This document shows, in pieces, positions 50,873-58,680 of a DNA stretch of 64,000 nt (the first letter of the stretch is position 1; each line of letters begins with the position of its first letter). The notes below the pieces were generated by a model that was not told where the DNA came from, made no database searches, and saw nothing but the letters and a program-made list of their open reading frames with translations. A program made the translations under genes and the position numbers. Source of the stretch: Paractinoplanes maris (lineage in GTDB: Bacteria > Actinomycetota > Actinomycetes > Mycobacteriales > Micromonosporaceae); assembly GCF_023544465.1 (NCBI RefSeq), contig NZ_JALPVL010000020.1:1-64000 (forward strand). The letters are read 5' to 3'.

Positions 50873-52207
50873 CTAGAAGTCGCCGTTGGTGTTGCACTTT
50901 GCTTTCTGTACGAGGCAGTTCTTCACCCGTTCGCCCAGGGCTCGGTTGTCCCAGGCCATGAAGGCGTCCCCGTGCATGGAGGACGGCAGCCCCGACGCCA
51001 GCCGGTAGCCCGACGCCGCACCGCTCGTGGGGTAGGAGATCAGGAACGACAGGTTCGGGATGGCCACCGGGTAGTCGCCCTTGCAGGTGCCGTCGTAGCT
51101 GTAGGCCACGTGCGCCTTGTGGGTCGGGCTGTCCAGGTTGCGACCGTCCCAGCAGTCCTGGAAGACCAGGTGGAACATCAGGACGGCGGTCGGTGCGCAG
51201 ATCGGCCAGTTACCGTCGGCGCTGCGGCCGATCTCCCCGCCGGGGCCGGCGCAGTAGAACGCGTTGACCGAGCCGGCGGGTGTCGGGGTCTGCAGCTTGG
51301 CGTCGCCGGCGATCATCCGGAAGCCCTGGGGGAAGGGCACCGTCGCCGCCGGGTCGGTCAGGCGCGAGCCGTAGTAGACGACCACGTCCTTGGGCTCGAT
51401 GGCCCGGTCGCCCTGATAGAGGGTGGGGATCCAGTAGGCCGACAGGTCGGGCGCGGGGCGGCAGGTCGTGCCGGCGTTGGCCAGCAGGGTGCGCGTCGTC
51501 GTGTAGGCGTTGGTGCCGGTGTTGCCGAGGAACGTGTGCATGTGTGAGGCGCCCGGCAGGCCCGGGAAGATGATCGGGTCGTCCGGGTGCGAGTGGCTGT
51601 AGGCGCAGGTCGCGTTGAATTCGGGTACGCGCACCGAGCCGGCCGGCACGGGCCGGGGGGTCAACGCGCGGAACTCGGCGAGCTGGGCGTTCCAGGCGGC
51701 GGCGTCGACCGGGATCCAGCCGTCGCCGCCGGCGGGCGGGGCCCCGTCGCCGAACGAGAACCAGTTGAGGTTGACGAAGTCGCCGCCGGTGCTGTTGCGC
51801 AGCACCGCGAAGACGGTCTGGGCGCCGGCCGGGTGGCTGGCGGCGGTGGCGGTCAGCGTGGACCACGCCTGCCAGCCGCCGGTCGAGGTGATGGCGAACT
51901 GGGTGAGCAGCGGGCCGGTCGCCGAGCCGGTGCGCAGCTCGATGCGGCCGATGCCGACGGCCGACGCGACCCGGGCCGAGACGGTGGTGACGCCGGTCAG
52001 GTTGACGCCGTCGTAGCGGAGCCAGTCGCCCTCGGCGAGGTAGGCGACGTTCTGGCCGCCCCCGCTGTCGGCGGTGGCTTCCACCTGGGTTCCTGATTGA
52101 GCCGCGTACGCCTCGGCCTGCACCGTGGCTGAGGCGGCGCCGGCCGGGGAGGGGGCGACGAGGACGGTTGCGGCGGCGATGAGGGTCACCGCGAACAACT
52201 TGCGCAT
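50873..52207 (-). CDS. Secreted DUF1996 protein with N-terminal CBM6-like domain
   Basis: The 444-residue protein has a signal peptide (LFAVTLIAAATVLVAPSPAG, cut near AGAAS), a carbohydrate-binding beta-sandwich at about 27-155 (VQAEAYAAQSGTQVEATADS, NVAYLAEGDWLRYDGVNLTG, NLNWFSFGDG), and a DUF1996 domain at about 185-435 (CAYSHSHPDDPIIFPGLPGA, SHMHTFLGNTGTNAYTT, MFHLVFQDCWDGRNLDSPTH). DUF1996 proteins are secreted and of unknown enzymology; histidine clusters suggest a metal site. Two LacI-type palindromes upstream suggest sugar control. It is monocistronic. Confidence 0.87.
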   Translation of the reverse strand: MRKLFAVTLIAAATVLVAPSPAGAASATVQAEAYAAQSGTQVEATADSGGGQNVAYLAEGDWLRYDGVNLTGVTTVSARVASAVGIGRIELRTGSATGPLLTQFAITSTGGWQAWSTLTATAASHPAGAQTVFAVLRNSTGGDFVNLNWFSFGDGAPPAGGDGWIPVDAAAWNAQLAEFRALTPRPVPAGSVRVPEFNATCAYSHSHPDDPIIFPGLPGASHMHTFLGNTGTNAYTTTRTLLANAGTTCRPAPDLSAYWIPTLYQGDRAIEPKDVVVYYGSRLTDPAATVPFPQGFRMIAGDAKLQTPTPAGSVNAFYCAGPGGEIGRSADGNWPICAPTAVLMFHLVFQDCWDGRNLDSPTHKAHVAYSYDGTCKGDYPVAIPNLSFLISYPTSGAASGYRLASGLPSSMHGDAFMAWDNRALGERVKNCLVQKAKCNTNGDF

Positions 52208-52256
52208 GTGCTGTTCCCTTCTCCAGGGATGGGGATGGCCCGCAGTATCGACCGTC

Positions 52257-52270
52257 GGGAAGCGCTCTCT
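52257..52270. promoter_or_regulatory. LacI-type operator-like site, proximal
   Basis: GGGAAGCGCTCTCT carries the central AGCGCT of LacI/CebR operators, imperfect on one arm. It is about 50 bases upstream of the DUF1996 start on the minus strand and 58 bases from the second, perfect site. Confidence 0.55.
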
Positions 52271-52314
52271 CACTATTGACAGCCATAAATGTTCGCCATG
52301 TGCGGCTTGACCCG

Positions 52315-52326
52315 GGAAGCGCTTCC
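52315..52326. promoter_or_regulatory. LacI/CebR-like palindrome, distal
   Basis: GGAAGCGCTTCC is a perfect 12-bp palindrome of the kind bound by LacI-family sugar repressors of actinobacteria. It lies between the divergent DUF1996 and FhuF-like genes. With the proximal site it could form a repression loop controlling the DUF1996 protein in response to a sugar. Confidence 0.6.
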
Positions 52327-52346
52327 TCAGAGAGGGGCCGGGGACG

Positions 52347-52363
52347 GTTAGGCTAGCCTTACC
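52347..52363. promoter_or_regulatory. Iron box (DtxR/IdeR-type operator)
   Basis: GGTTAGGCTAGCCTTACC contains the dyad TTAGGCTAGCCTTA, symmetric except at one base pair, and matches the actinobacterial iron-box pattern TTAGGTTAGGCTAACCTAA in its core. It ends three bases before the FhuF-like ATG, so it covers the likely transcription start and would repress the gene when iron is plentiful. Confidence 0.8.
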
Positions 52364-52365
52364 GG

Positions 52366-53169
52366 ATGGAGCGCACGCCGGTCGCCGAGACCGCATCCCG
52401 GCTGACCGCGCTCGATGACTACGCGGGCTTCACGGTCGATCCGGGTCCCGATTTCGTACGGCTGGAGACGGCGGAAGCCGACGGCCGCCTCGACCGCTGG
52501 CTGGCCTTGCTGGTCGCCGAGCACGGCGGTCGCAACGTCGCCGGCAGCACCCTCGGTTCCGGCCTGGCCGCCGCCGTGAACAGCCCGTCCGTGGGCTCGC
52601 TGGTGCTCGACGCCCGGTGCCCCGATCCGTCCCTGGCCAACCTCGCGGTGCGGCCCGCCGGCAACGGCGAGTTCGAGGCCCGGGCCGTGCTCACCGAGAC
52701 GATCGCCGTGCTGGCGGGCGACCCCGCCGCGGCCCATCCCAGCAGCCTGGTGCTGCCGGGCCCGGACGCGCTCGACGACTGGTGGGCGTCCCGGGTGGCG
52801 GCGACCCTGACCCCGCTGTTCGACGCCGTGCGCACCCGGGCCCCGTTCGGCCTGCGCAACCTGTGGGGCCTGGCCGCCGACGACGTCACCGCCACCGCGC
52901 TGTGGGTGGCCCAGCTCGCCGGTCGCGATCCCGGGGCGGCCTGGGCGCGCGCCCAGCGCCTGCTCGACGCCCTGGCCCGGCACACCCCCGTACGCTTCGG
53001 CCGCGCCCGCCCCTTCCCGGTCGCCGACCGCCTCCACCAGGTCCGCACCACCTGTTGCCTCTATTACCGCAGCACCCTGGAGCCCGGCCCGCCGGCCGAG
53101 AGCCGCTGCGACACCTGCCCCCTGCGCGACGACGACTCCCGCCGTCGCCGCATGCTCGACTACGCCTGA
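52366..53169 (+). CDS. FhuF-like [2Fe-2S] ferric-siderophore reductase
   Basis: The 267-residue cytoplasmic protein ends with the FhuF-type iron-sulfur ligand set: Cys230-Cys231 (TTCCLYYR) and Cys248-xx-Cys251 (CDTCPLRDD). The CC to CxxC gap is longer than the usual ten residues. The N-terminal 200 residues match the helical siderophore-reductase part only loosely. It would reduce Fe(III) bound to a siderophore after uptake. The iron box a few bases upstream supports this strongly, although no siderophore transport genes are nearby. Confidence 0.85.
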   Translation: MERTPVAETASRLTALDDYAGFTVDPGPDFVRLETAEADGRLDRWLALLVAEHGGRNVAGSTLGSGLAAAVNSPSVGSLVLDARCPDPSLANLAVRPAGNGEFEARAVLTETIAVLAGDPAAAHPSSLVLPGPDALDDWWASRVAATLTPLFDAVRTRAPFGLRNLWGLAADDVTATALWVAQLAGRDPGAAWARAQRLLDALARHTPVRFGRARPFPVADRLHQVRTTCCLYYRSTLEPGPPAESRCDTCPLRDDDSRRRRMLDYA

Positions 53170-53172
53170 GGG

Positions 53173-53196
53173 GTTGCGGTGCCCGTCCGGGGGTAG
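53173..53196 (+). promoter_or_regulatory. SigB/SigF-type promoter candidate for the CsbD gene
   Basis: GTTGCG at 53173-53178 and GGGTAG at 53191-53196, with a 12-base spacer, resemble the general-stress promoter GTTTAA-N12/15-GGGTAT. It lies 35 bases before the CsbD ATG. CsbD is a SigB-controlled protein in other Gram-positive bacteria, which fits. Confidence 0.5.
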
Positions 53197-53231
53197 TTGT
53201 CCGGTCGTAAGCATCTCCTGAGGAGGGCACC

Positions 53232-53405
53232 ATGGCTTTCGACGACAAGGTCGACAACAAGTCCGAAGAGCTCGGCGGCAAGGTCAAGGAGGGCGTCGGC
53301 AAGGCGACCGACGACGAGAGCCTCGAGGCCGAGGGCAAGACCGACCAGAGCAAGTCGAAGCTCAAGCAGGGCGTCGAGAACGTCAAGGACGCCTTCAAGT
53401 CCTGA
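53232..53405 (+). CDS. CsbD-family general stress protein
   Basis: The 57-residue acidic/lysine-rich protein (MAFDDKVDNKSEELGGKVKE, then GVGKATDD) is a clear CsbD-family member: short, hydrophilic, with repeated Lys-Glu helices. The family is induced by general stress; its molecular role is unknown. TGAGGAGGG stands four to five bases before the ATG. It has its own promoter candidate and a strong terminator, so it is a single-gene unit. Confidence 0.9.
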   Translation: MAFDDKVDNKSEELGGKVKEGVGKATDDESLEAEGKTDQSKSKLKQGVENVKDAFKS

Positions 53406-53420
53406 GCCGCACTGCCCGCG

Positions 53421-53449
53421 GGGCCACGATCATCTGCTGATCGTGGCCC
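53421..53449 (+). terminator. Perfect 12-bp hairpin terminator after CsbD
   Basis: GGGCCACGATCA (53421-53432) and TGATCGTGGCCC (53438-53449) pair fully around a five-base loop, followed by TTCTCGT. It ends the CsbD transcript 16 bases after its stop. Confidence 0.85.
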
Positions 53450-53537
53450 TTCTCGTGTCCAGCTCACAGCGCCGTTCTCCTCATCCGGACCCGATTCCGG
53501 CCGACCTTCGTAGGTCGAGAGAGCTATCTGGGGAGGA

Positions 53538-55805
53538 ATGTTGAGGGGCCTGCGGCGGGATCCGGTGCTGATGGCGCTGATGGCGGTGACCATCACCGCC
53601 TTCGCGCTGTTCGCGCTGTTCGAGGGCGACCAGATCCGGCAGTCGCAGGTTTTCTGGTGCGCGCAGGTCCCCATGGACGCGGCCCTGGCCTACGGCGCCT
53701 GGCGGCTGCGGGCGCTCGTGCCGCACTACCGGCGGTTCTGGACGGCGATCGCCTTCGCCGGGTCGGCCTTCACCCTCGGCGACGGCTTCCAGGCCGGGCA
53801 GACCCTGCTCCTCCCGGCCGGCGCGTCGACCAGCGGCGGCACGGTCCAGTCGGCCTTCTTCATCGTCGGGATGTCCAGCAACGTCCTGGCCTGCCTGCTG
53901 TTCCCGCACGGGCTCCGCTCGGCCCGCGAGCGGCTGGTCTTCTGGCTCGACGCGACCACCGTGCTGGTCGGCGGCGGCGTGATGGCCTGGTGTTTCGCCG
54001 TTTACCCGGCCACCGCGCCGGCCGACCGGGTCACCGCCAGCATCACCGCCGCGCTGGTCGTGGTGGGCGCGTTCGCGGCGACCAAGGCGGCCCTGGTGCC
54101 CCGGCCGCCGATGGCCCGGGTCGCCGCCTGGCCGATGGTGGCCGCCCCGGTCGTCCAGGGTCTGGCCGCTTTCCTGCCCGGCCCGTTCCAGCTCCAGGAC
54201 CGCTTCTACGTCTTCATGGTCCTGCTCATGCCGTCGCTGCTGATCGCGGTCGGGCCGCGGATCCAGGAGTTCGTGGTCCGCGCCGACGGGCCGATGACGG
54301 GCACCCGCCGCAAGCCTTACAGCCTTCTCCCGTACGGGATGATCGCCGTGACCTTCGCGGTCTTCCTCCTGGTCCTGCCGGCGGACGTGTCGACCCGCTT
54401 CTGGGGCGCCACCGCCGGTGTCGTGGTGATCACCGTCCTGGTCGCCCTGCGCCAGCTGCTCGCCTTCCAGGACAACGTGCGGCTGATCCGCCGGCTCGAC
54501 GTCACGCTCGAGCACCTCACCGACCGGGAGGCTCTGCTCAGCGAGCAGGCGTCGACCGACAGCCTCACCGGGCTGGCCAACCGGGCCCGCTTCAGCGAGG
54601 AGCTCAAGCTCCGGCTGGACGCCGCCGACTCGCCGGCCGTCCTGCTCATCGACCTCGACGACTTCAAGACGGTCAACGACACGATGGGTCACGCCGCCGG
54701 CGACGCCCTGCTGGTCGAGGTGGCCGAGCGGCTGCGGGCCACGGTCCGGGCCGACGACCTGGTCGCCCGGCTCGGCGGCGACGAGTTCACCATCCTGCTG
54801 CCGCACACCTCGCCCGACGACGCCCGCCTGATCGCCGACGACCTGCAGGCCCGGCTGGACGGCTCGACCCGGGCCAGCATCGGCGTGGCCTGGGCCCGGC
54901 CCGGCGACGAGCCGGCCACCCTGCTGAGCAACGCCGACATCGCGATGTACGAGGCCAAGCGGCGCGGCAAGGGCATGTCGGTCTGCTTCAGCGACGAGAT
55001 GGGCGCCCGCACGGCGGCCGACGCCGAGATCGTCCGGGACCTCGGCGGTGCCGTCGAGGCCGAGGAGTTCACGCTGGTCTACCAGCCGATCGTGGCGCTC
55101 GACGACCTGCGGATGACCGGCGTCGAGGCACTGATCCGGTGGAACCACCCGACCCGCGGCCTGGTCTCCCCGGTCGAGTTCATCCCGCTCGCCGAGCGCT
55201 CCGGGCACATCGTGCCGATCGGCGCGTGGGCCCTGCGCGAGGCGTGCCGGCAGGCGGCCCGGTGGCGCGCCGACTTCCCGGGGGCCGGCGACCTGACCGT
55301 CGGCGTGAACGTCGCCGGCCGCCAGCTGCGCAGCCCCGGCTTCGTCGCCGAGGTGGCCGAAGTGCTGCGCGAGACCGGCCTGCCGCCGGCCCTGCTCAGC
55401 ATCGAGGTGACCGAGACGGCGGTGCTCGACGACGAGGAGTCGGCCGCGGCGCTGCTCGGCCTGCGGGCCCTCGGTCTGCGGCTCGCCCTGGACGACTTCG
55501 GCACGGCCGCGTCGTCCCTGGGCCTGCTGCTGACCGTCCCGGTGACCACCCTCAAGCTGGACCGCTCGTTCGTCGAGTCGATCACCACCGTCGGCCGGCA
55601 GGCGGCCGTGGCCACCGCGGTCAGCCAGATGGCCACCGCGCTCGACTTCTCGTCGGTCGCCGAGGGCATCGAGACCGACGAGCAGCGCGAGCTGATCCGG
55701 TCGCTGGGCTACCAGTACGGCCAGGGATATCTGTTCGGCCGCCCGCTGCCGCCGCACGAGGTCGCCGCGCGGTGGGCCGGGGCCTTCAGCGTGCCTTCAG
55801 CCTGA
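53538..55805 (+). CDS. Membrane GGDEF-EAL protein sharing a sensor with the 16-kb cyclase
   Basis: The 755-residue protein has nine to ten membrane helices (residues 1-310), a short helical linker, GGDEF (about 335-490) and EAL (about 500-745). The GGDEF motif is intact (VARLGGDEFTILLPH) with the inhibitory RxxD as RADD five residues earlier. EAL residues are kept: EALIRWNHP, VGVNVAGRQL, IEVTETAVLD, LDDFGT, LKLDRSFVES, SVAEGIETDE, YGQGYLFGRPL. The membrane part shares LGDGFQ and WLDATTVL with the GGDEF protein at 16.3-17.8 kb. GGGAGGA precedes the ATG. Its last codons contain the first TTCAG repeat of the following two-component system. Confidence 0.9.
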   Translation: MLRGLRRDPVLMALMAVTITAFALFALFEGDQIRQSQVFWCAQVPMDAALAYGAWRLRALVPHYRRFWTAIAFAGSAFTLGDGFQAGQTLLLPAGASTSGGTVQSAFFIVGMSSNVLACLLFPHGLRSARERLVFWLDATTVLVGGGVMAWCFAVYPATAPADRVTASITAALVVVGAFAATKAALVPRPPMARVAAWPMVAAPVVQGLAAFLPGPFQLQDRFYVFMVLLMPSLLIAVGPRIQEFVVRADGPMTGTRRKPYSLLPYGMIAVTFAVFLLVLPADVSTRFWGATAGVVVITVLVALRQLLAFQDNVRLIRRLDVTLEHLTDREALLSEQASTDSLTGLANRARFSEELKLRLDAADSPAVLLIDLDDFKTVNDTMGHAAGDALLVEVAERLRATVRADDLVARLGGDEFTILLPHTSPDDARLIADDLQARLDGSTRASIGVAWARPGDEPATLLSNADIAMYEAKRRGKGMSVCFSDEMGARTAADAEIVRDLGGAVEAEEFTLVYQPIVALDDLRMTGVEALIRWNHPTRGLVSPVEFIPLAERSGHIVPIGAWALREACRQAARWRADFPGAGDLTVGVNVAGRQLRSPGFVAEVAEVLRETGLPPALLSIEVTETAVLDDEESAAALLGLRALGLRLALDDFGTAASSLGLLLTVPVTTLKLDRSFVESITTVGRQAAVATAVSQMATALDFSSVAEGIETDEQRELIRSLGYQYGQGYLFGRPLPPHEVAARWAGAFSVPSA
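55785..55800 (+). promoter_or_regulatory. TTCAG-N6-TTCAG direct repeat, response-regulator box
   Basis: TTCAG at 55785-55789 and 55796-55800 are 11 bases apart, one helical turn, as in OmpR/PhoP-family binding sites. The same arrangement recurs before the PepSY gene at 57792-57807. It sits inside the 3' end of the GGDEF-EAL gene, 24 bases before the response-regulator ATG, and would allow autoregulation. Confidence 0.65.
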
Positions 55806-55823
55806 GTGCGGCAGGATGACGCC

Positions 55824-56501
55824 ATGCGTGTACTCGTCGTCGACGACGAGCAGAGGCTGGCCCGGTCGCTGCGGATAGGGCTTCAGGCCGAGGGCTTCGC
55901 CGTCGACGTGGCTCACAACGGGGTGGACGGGTTGTGGCTGGCCCGTGAGAACACGTACGACGCGATCGTGCTCGACCTGATGCTGCCCGGCCTCAACGGC
56001 TATCAGGTGTGCGCGACGCTGCGCGCGGAGCACGACTGGACGCCGATCCTCATGCTCACCGCCAAGGACGGCGAGTGGGATCAGGTGGAGGGGCTCGACA
56101 CCGGCGCCGACGACTATCTGACCAAGCCATGCTCGTTCCCGGTGCTGGTGGCCCGGCTGCGCGCGGTCAGCCGGCGCGGCGCCCGGGAGCGCCCGACCGA
56201 GCTGGTCGTGGGTGACCTGCGGCTCGACCCGGCGGCGCGGCGGGTCTGGCGCGGTGACGCCGAGGTGGAGCTGACCACCCGCGAGTTCTCGCTGCTGGCC
56301 TTCCTGAGCCGGCACCCGGGCGACGTGCTCTCCAAGCGGCAGATCCTCGACGCGGTGTGGGACAACGACTTCGACGGCGACCCCAACATCGTCGAGGTCT
56401 ACATCCGCCACCTGCGCAACAAGGTCGACCGGCCCTACGGGCGCACCGCGATCCAGACGCTGCGCGGCGCCGGCTACCGGCTGGCGAGCGACGGTGGCTG
56501 A
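55824..56501 (+). CDS. OmpR-family response regulator
   Basis: The 225-residue protein has a receiver domain (1-120) with the acidic pocket VVDDEQ, phospho-acceptor Asp51 in IVLDLMLPGLNG, the Thr/Lys switch residues (MLTAKDG, DYLTKPCSF), and a winged-helix DNA-binding domain (130-225; LTTREFSLLAFLSRHPGDVL, VEVYIRHLRNKVD). It overlaps the sensor kinase gene by eight bases. It probably controls the PepSY gene, which carries the same direct-repeat box as its own operon. The start MRVLVVDDE at 55824 is standard. Confidence 0.93.
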   Translation: MRVLVVDDEQRLARSLRIGLQAEGFAVDVAHNGVDGLWLARENTYDAIVLDLMLPGLNGYQVCATLRAEHDWTPILMLTAKDGEWDQVEGLDTGADDYLTKPCSFPVLVARLRAVSRRGARERPTELVVGDLRLDPAARRVWRGDAEVELTTREFSLLAFLSRHPGDVLSKRQILDAVWDNDFDGDPNIVEVYIRHLRNKVDRPYGRTAIQTLRGAGYRLASDGG

Positions 56502-57783
56502 CGTCCGGCTGCGCACGACCGCGGTGGCCGTCCTGGTCGTGGCGGTCGCCCTGCTCGCCGGCTCGGTGGCCCTGGTGGTCCTGGTCCGCGGCTCGCTGCA
56601 CGACGGCCTCGAGACGACCGCCGAGCAGCGTGCCTCGGCCCTGCTGAGCCAGGCCGTGACGACCGGCCTGCCGGCCCCCGAGCCGGCCGAGGACGACGAC
56701 GACCTCGACGATCTGCTGTGGCAGGTGACCGCGCCCGACGGCACGGTGGCCCGTTCGGCGGTGCCGTTGCCCACCAGGCCGTCCGGCGACGTGCGGCTGC
56801 CCGGGGGCGACCATCCCTACCTGGTGGTCACCGACGAGGAGGGCGACTACCGCGTCTCGGTCGCCGTCTCCCTGGAGGATGTCGACGACTCCACCGCCGC
56901 CCTGATCAACCCGCTCCTGCTCGGCCTTCCCCTGCTGGTGGCGCTGGTCGGGACCACGACGTGGATCGTCGTGTCGGGCGCGCTGGCCCCGGTCGAGCGC
57001 ATCCGGCGCGGGGTGGAGGAGATCACCGGCGATCAGCTCGACCGCCGGGTGCCCGAGCCGGCCTCCCGCGACGAGATCGGCCGGCTGGCCCGCACGATGA
57101 ACCAGATGCTGACCCGGCTTCAGGAGTCCCGCGACCGGCAGCGGGAGTTCGTGGCCGACGCCTCGCACGAGCTGCGCTCCCCGGTGGCCAGCATCCGCCA
57201 GGTGGCCGAGGTCGCCCAGGCCCACCCGGGCGCCCTGCCCGAGGGTGAGCTGGCCGAGACGGTGCTCGAGGAGTCGGCCCGCCTGCAACGGCTGGTCGAC
57301 CAGTTGCTGCTGCTCACCCGGGCCGACGACGGCGGGGGCGGGCACGCCCGCCACGAGGTCGACCTCGACGACCTCGCCCTGGCCGAGGCGCGGCGCATAG
57401 GCCGTACGGGATTGGCTGTCGACACCACGGGGGTGGGCGCCGGCCGGATCCGCGGCGACGCGTCCGCCCTCGCGCAGGTGGTCCGCAACCTCACCGACAA
57501 CGCCGCCCGGCACGCCACCGGGGCGCTGGCCGTCGGTGTTCGCGAGAGCGGCGACTTCGTGGAGCTGACCGTGGACGACGACGGCCCCGGCATCCCGGCC
57601 GATCAGCGCGAGCGGGTCTTCGACCGGTTCGTCCGCCTCGACGAGGCCCGGGCCCGCGACGCCGGGGGCAGCGGGCTCGGCCTGGCCATCGTCAAGGAGA
57701 TCGTCACCGCCCACGGCGGCACCGTCGCGGTGACCGCGTCGGCGCTGGGTGGCGCGCGTTTCACCGTCCGGCTCCCGCGCTGA
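56494..57783 (+). CDS. Membrane sensor histidine kinase
   Basis: The 429-residue kinase has two membrane helices (about 8-30 and 137-160) flanking an acidic extracytoplasmic sensor of about 105 residues rich in Asp/Glu (EPAEDDDDLDDLL), a HAMP domain (about 162-215), the H-box with phospho-acceptor His225 (ADASHELRSPVASI), and an HATPase domain with NLTDNAARHA, DDDGPGIPAD and GGSGLGLAIVKEI. The gene starts at a GTG inside the response-regulator gene. The acidic sensor suggests metal or antibiotic binding outside the cell; this is inference. Confidence 0.92.
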   Translation: MADVRLRTTAVAVLVVAVALLAGSVALVVLVRGSLHDGLETTAEQRASALLSQAVTTGLPAPEPAEDDDDLDDLLWQVTAPDGTVARSAVPLPTRPSGDVRLPGGDHPYLVVTDEEGDYRVSVAVSLEDVDDSTAALINPLLLGLPLLVALVGTTTWIVVSGALAPVERIRRGVEEITGDQLDRRVPEPASRDEIGRLARTMNQMLTRLQESRDRQREFVADASHELRSPVASIRQVAEVAQAHPGALPEGELAETVLEESARLQRLVDQLLLLTRADDGGGGHARHEVDLDDLALAEARRIGRTGLAVDTTGVGAGRIRGDASALAQVVRNLTDNAARHATGALAVGVRESGDFVELTVDDDGPGIPADQRERVFDRFVRLDEARARDAGGSGLGLAIVKEIVTAHGGTVAVTASALGGARFTVRLPR

Positions 57784-57791
57784 CGACCGCG

Positions 57792-57807
57792 TTCAGCCAG
57801 GCTTCAG
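57792..57807 (+). promoter_or_regulatory. Second TTCAG-N6-TTCAG direct repeat before the PepSY gene
   Basis: TTCAG occurs at 57792-57796 and 57803-57807 with the same 11-base period as in front of the response regulator, 24 bases before the PepSY ATG. Identical geometry and distance to the start at both genes make it a likely target site of the regulator encoded just upstream. Confidence 0.65.
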
Positions 57808-57830
57808 GGACCGCCCCGCAAGATGTGCCC

Positions 57831-58352
57831 ATGAACATCGCCAAGCTGCGCAGCAAGCGCGTCATCGTCACCACCGCCGCCTTCGCCGCCCTCGCCGTCG
57901 GCGGCGGTGTCTGGGCCACCGCGGCCAATGCCGACCCCGACGTGTCAGCCGGCGACCGCGACCGGGTGGGCAACGCCGCGGTCCAGGCGGTCGGCGGCGG
58001 CACCGTCCTCGACGTCGAGGCGAGCGACGACCAGGGCGAGGCCTACGAGGTCGAGGTCCGCAAGCCCGACGGTTCCGAGGTCGACGTCGTCCTCGACAAG
58101 GATCTGAAGGTTCTGACCCAGCAGGCCGAGACCCCCGACACCGCGGCCGACCCCGCGGTGAGCGAGACCCAGCGGGCGTCAGCCGAAAAGGCGGCCCTGG
58201 AGGCCGTCGCCGGCGGCACCGTCCTCGACGTCGAGGCGAGCGACGACCAGGGCGTCGCCTACGAGGTCGAGGTCCGGGCGGCCGACAACACCGAGTGGGA
58301 TGTCCAGCTCGACACGGCCTTCAAGGTCCTGGCCAAGAACGCCGACGACTGA
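57831..58352 (+). CDS. Secreted/anchored protein with two PepSY domains
   Basis: The 173-residue protein has a hydrophobic signal or anchor (VIVTTAAFAALAVGGGVWAT) and two PepSY repeats, residues about 45-100 and 113-170. The repeats share GGGTVLDVEASDDQGEAYEV/AGGTVLDVEASDDQGVAYEV almost exactly. PepSY domains occur outside the cell with protease-inhibitory or sensor-modulating roles, and small PepSY genes often follow two-component systems as their targets. Here the shared TTCAG box supports that. It may feed back on the acidic sensor kinase. Confidence 0.85.
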   Translation: MNIAKLRSKRVIVTTAAFAALAVGGGVWATAANADPDVSAGDRDRVGNAAVQAVGGGTVLDVEASDDQGEAYEVEVRKPDGSEVDVVLDKDLKVLTQQAETPDTAADPAVSETQRASAEKAALEAVAGGTVLDVEASDDQGVAYEVEVRAADNTEWDVQLDTAFKVLAKNADD

Positions 58353-58357
58353 CACAT

Positions 58358-58600
58358 TCACCGGTGCGTCATGACAATCGTGAGCGCGAGCACCAGCGCG
58401 GCGCCGGCTGCCATCGCCGTGACAACGGGGGAGGCTGTCGCGACGAATACACCACCGATGCCGGCCAGCATTCCTTCAATCACCAGGACAAGCCCGCGTG
58501 CCGACCACGCGCTCGATGACTGAGGTGATCCGCTTCGAACGCGTTTCCTGGTGGGTGCCGGGCGGGCCTCGGGACTTGGCACCGGGTCATGAGAAGTCAC
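58358..58600 (-). CDS. Possible small membrane protein
   Basis: The 80-residue frame has a basic, proline-rich N-terminus and two hydrophobic stretches (GLVLVIEGMLAGIGGVFVAT, VVTAMAAGAALVLALTIVM), a credible two-helix membrane protein converging with the PepSY gene. There is no clear ribosome site before the ATG and no recognised family. It is included as a low-confidence gene. Confidence 0.35.
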   Translation of the reverse strand: MTSHDPVPSPEARPAPTRKRVRSGSPQSSSAWSARGLVLVIEGMLAGIGGVFVATASPVVTAMAAGAALVLALTIVMTHR

Positions 58601-58645
58601 GTCGGACGGCGGTTTCTCGGGTGCGCTTCACTCATCGGTTGCGCG

Positions 58646-58674
58646 TTGGACGAAACAATCTGGTTCGCTACGGT
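58646..58674 (+). promoter_or_regulatory. Consensus-like promoter TTGGAC-N17-TACGGT
   Basis: TTGGAC (58646-58651) and TACGGT (58669-58674) with exactly 17 bases between them form one of the best housekeeping-type promoters in the window. No gene starts downstream before a terminator hairpin about 45 bases further, so it seems to drive a short transcript. Confidence 0.55.
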
Positions 58675-58680
58675 CACGGG

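Noticed and set aside
53481..55757. Minus-strand frame opposite the GGDEF-EAL gene
   Set aside because: Antisense shadow of a gene whose GGDEF and EAL motifs are intact.
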